Assembly (NCBI GenBank): GCA_004299545.1
Contig: SCRB01000731.1
Coordinates: forward strand, 1-5,854
DNA from: Rhizobiaceae bacterium
Lineage (GTDB): Bacteria > Pseudomonadota > Alphaproteobacteria > Rhizobiales > Rhizobiaceae
Direction of reading: 5' to 3'
DNA length: 5,854 nt
The first letter of the stretch is position 1. Each line of letters opens with the position of its first letter. A program made the translations under genes and the position numbers. The notes beneath the pieces were generated by a model that was not told the DNA's origin, did not search any database, and worked only from the letters and a program-made list of their open reading frames with translations. This document shows, one piece after another, positions 5,462 through 5,854 of the stretch.

Positions 5462-5854
5462 TCACCCCCCGATATGTGTGGCGGTATTGGTGGTTTCTTT
5501 TTGCGAGCCGGTCGCGCTCACGGGAACTGTATTCTGTCCGACGGAAGACGTCTTGGTCGAATCGATCGGGAACATCGAATAGGAAAGCGTGATCGATGTC
5601 AGCCCTTTCGCCTCGGACGCTTTCACGATTGCCGGATCGACGAAGAAGACGACGGGGAGATCCTGCGTTTCACCCGGCTTAAGCGTCAGATCGGTGAAAC
5701 AGAAGCACTGGATCTTGTTGAAATAAGCTCCGGTCCATTCCGGCGTGACGTTGAAAATGGCGCGGCCGCGTATCGGGACATTCGCCTCGTTATGGGCGGT
5801 GTAATGGATTTCTCGCGTTGCGCCGATCTTCATTGTAATCGACCGCTCTACCGG
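5462..5854 (-). CDS. ctaG: Cytochrome c oxidase assembly protein CtaG/Cox11, 5' end missing
   Basis: Copper chaperone that delivers copper to the CuB site of oxidase subunit I; membrane anchored with the soluble domain in the periplasm. Only the C-terminal 130 residues are in the window. The frame stays open to the right edge (PVERSIT precedes the ATG at 5831-5833), and similarity to Cox11 continues through that point. That ATG is therefore an internal methionine, not the start. The missing part, roughly 70 residues, should hold the single membrane helix. Visible signatures are [34 protein letters not shown] with the copper-binding CFCF at visible residues 50-53, [17 protein letters not shown], and ITLSYSMFP. 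After that comes a tail of about 34 residues rich in Ser and Thr ([11 protein letters not shown]...THIGG), which is poorly conserved in the family. ctaE starts one base after its stop. Confidence 0.95.
   Translation of the reverse strand, partial: PVERSITMKIGATREIHYTAHNEANVPIRGRAIFNVTPEWTGAYFNKIQCFCFTDLTLKPGETQDLPVVFFVDPAIVKASEAKGLTSITLSYSMFPIDSTKTSSVGQNTVPVSATGSQKETTNTATHIGG

Noticed and set aside
4357..5592. Long open frame on the plus strand (411 codons) covering the whole of ctaE in antisense
   Set aside because: ctaE on the other strand is certain from its motifs. The antisense product is a run of charged residues with no membrane segment, domain or ribosome site that I can see. Such frames are common opposite GC-rich genes because of third-position bias.
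5831..5833. ATG of ctaG at 5833 as a true start
   Set aside because: Cox11 similarity and the open frame continue upstream to the window edge. A start here would remove the membrane anchor and there is no ribosome site before it.
1..5854. Mobile element, CRISPR, toxin-antitoxin, phage or defence system
   Set aside because: Every substantial stretch is accounted for by conserved housekeeping or oxidase genes. There are no spaced direct repeats, transposase motifs, tRNA-like folds or small two-gene modules in the gaps.

Overview
The window looks like an ordinary, GC-rich chromosomal segment from an alphaproteobacterium of the Rhizobiales, most likely a Rhizobiaceae member (Rhizobium, Agrobacterium, Sinorhizobium, Shinella type). 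This rests on the protein sequences, especially a ThrB very close to the Agrobacterium/Rhizobium form as I remember it. It also rests on the gene order cytochrome oxidase assembly - SURF1 - ispH - thrB - rnhA, and on a rhizobial-style palindromic intergenic repeat. Genus cannot be fixed from sequence reading alone.

Layout from left to right: a single plus-strand peroxiredoxin gene (44-529) converges on a minus-strand block that fills the rest of the window. Between them (530-693) lie two inverted, diverged copies of a palindromic repeat. Read in the direction of transcription, from the right edge leftwards, the minus-strand block is: ctaG (copper chaperone Cox11, cut by the window edge), ctaE (cytochrome c oxidase subunit III), a 218-base gap with a terminator-like hairpin and a possible promoter, a DUF983 zinc-ribbon membrane protein, SURF1, a 61-base gap with a possible promoter, ispH, thrB and rnhA. 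All eight genes appear intact apart from the 5' cut of ctaG.

The genes fall into two functional halves. CtaG, CtaE, SURF1 and, by position, the DUF983 protein serve structure and assembly of the aa3-type terminal oxidase in the inner membrane. IspH (isoprenoid precursors), ThrB (threonine) and RNase HI (RNA-DNA hybrid removal) are cytoplasmic housekeeping enzymes. They are unrelated by pathway but tightly packed: ispH/thrB share one base and thrB/rnhA share four, which implies translational coupling. DUF983/SURF1 also share one base. The peroxiredoxin is a separate unit that detoxifies peroxides.

I found no mobile element, CRISPR array, tRNA or rRNA, phage gene or clearly novel system. The points most worth a second look are the uncharacterised DUF983 protein in the oxidase assembly cluster, the structured gap between ctaE and DUF983, the inverted repeat pair, and the candidate internal promoter before ispH.
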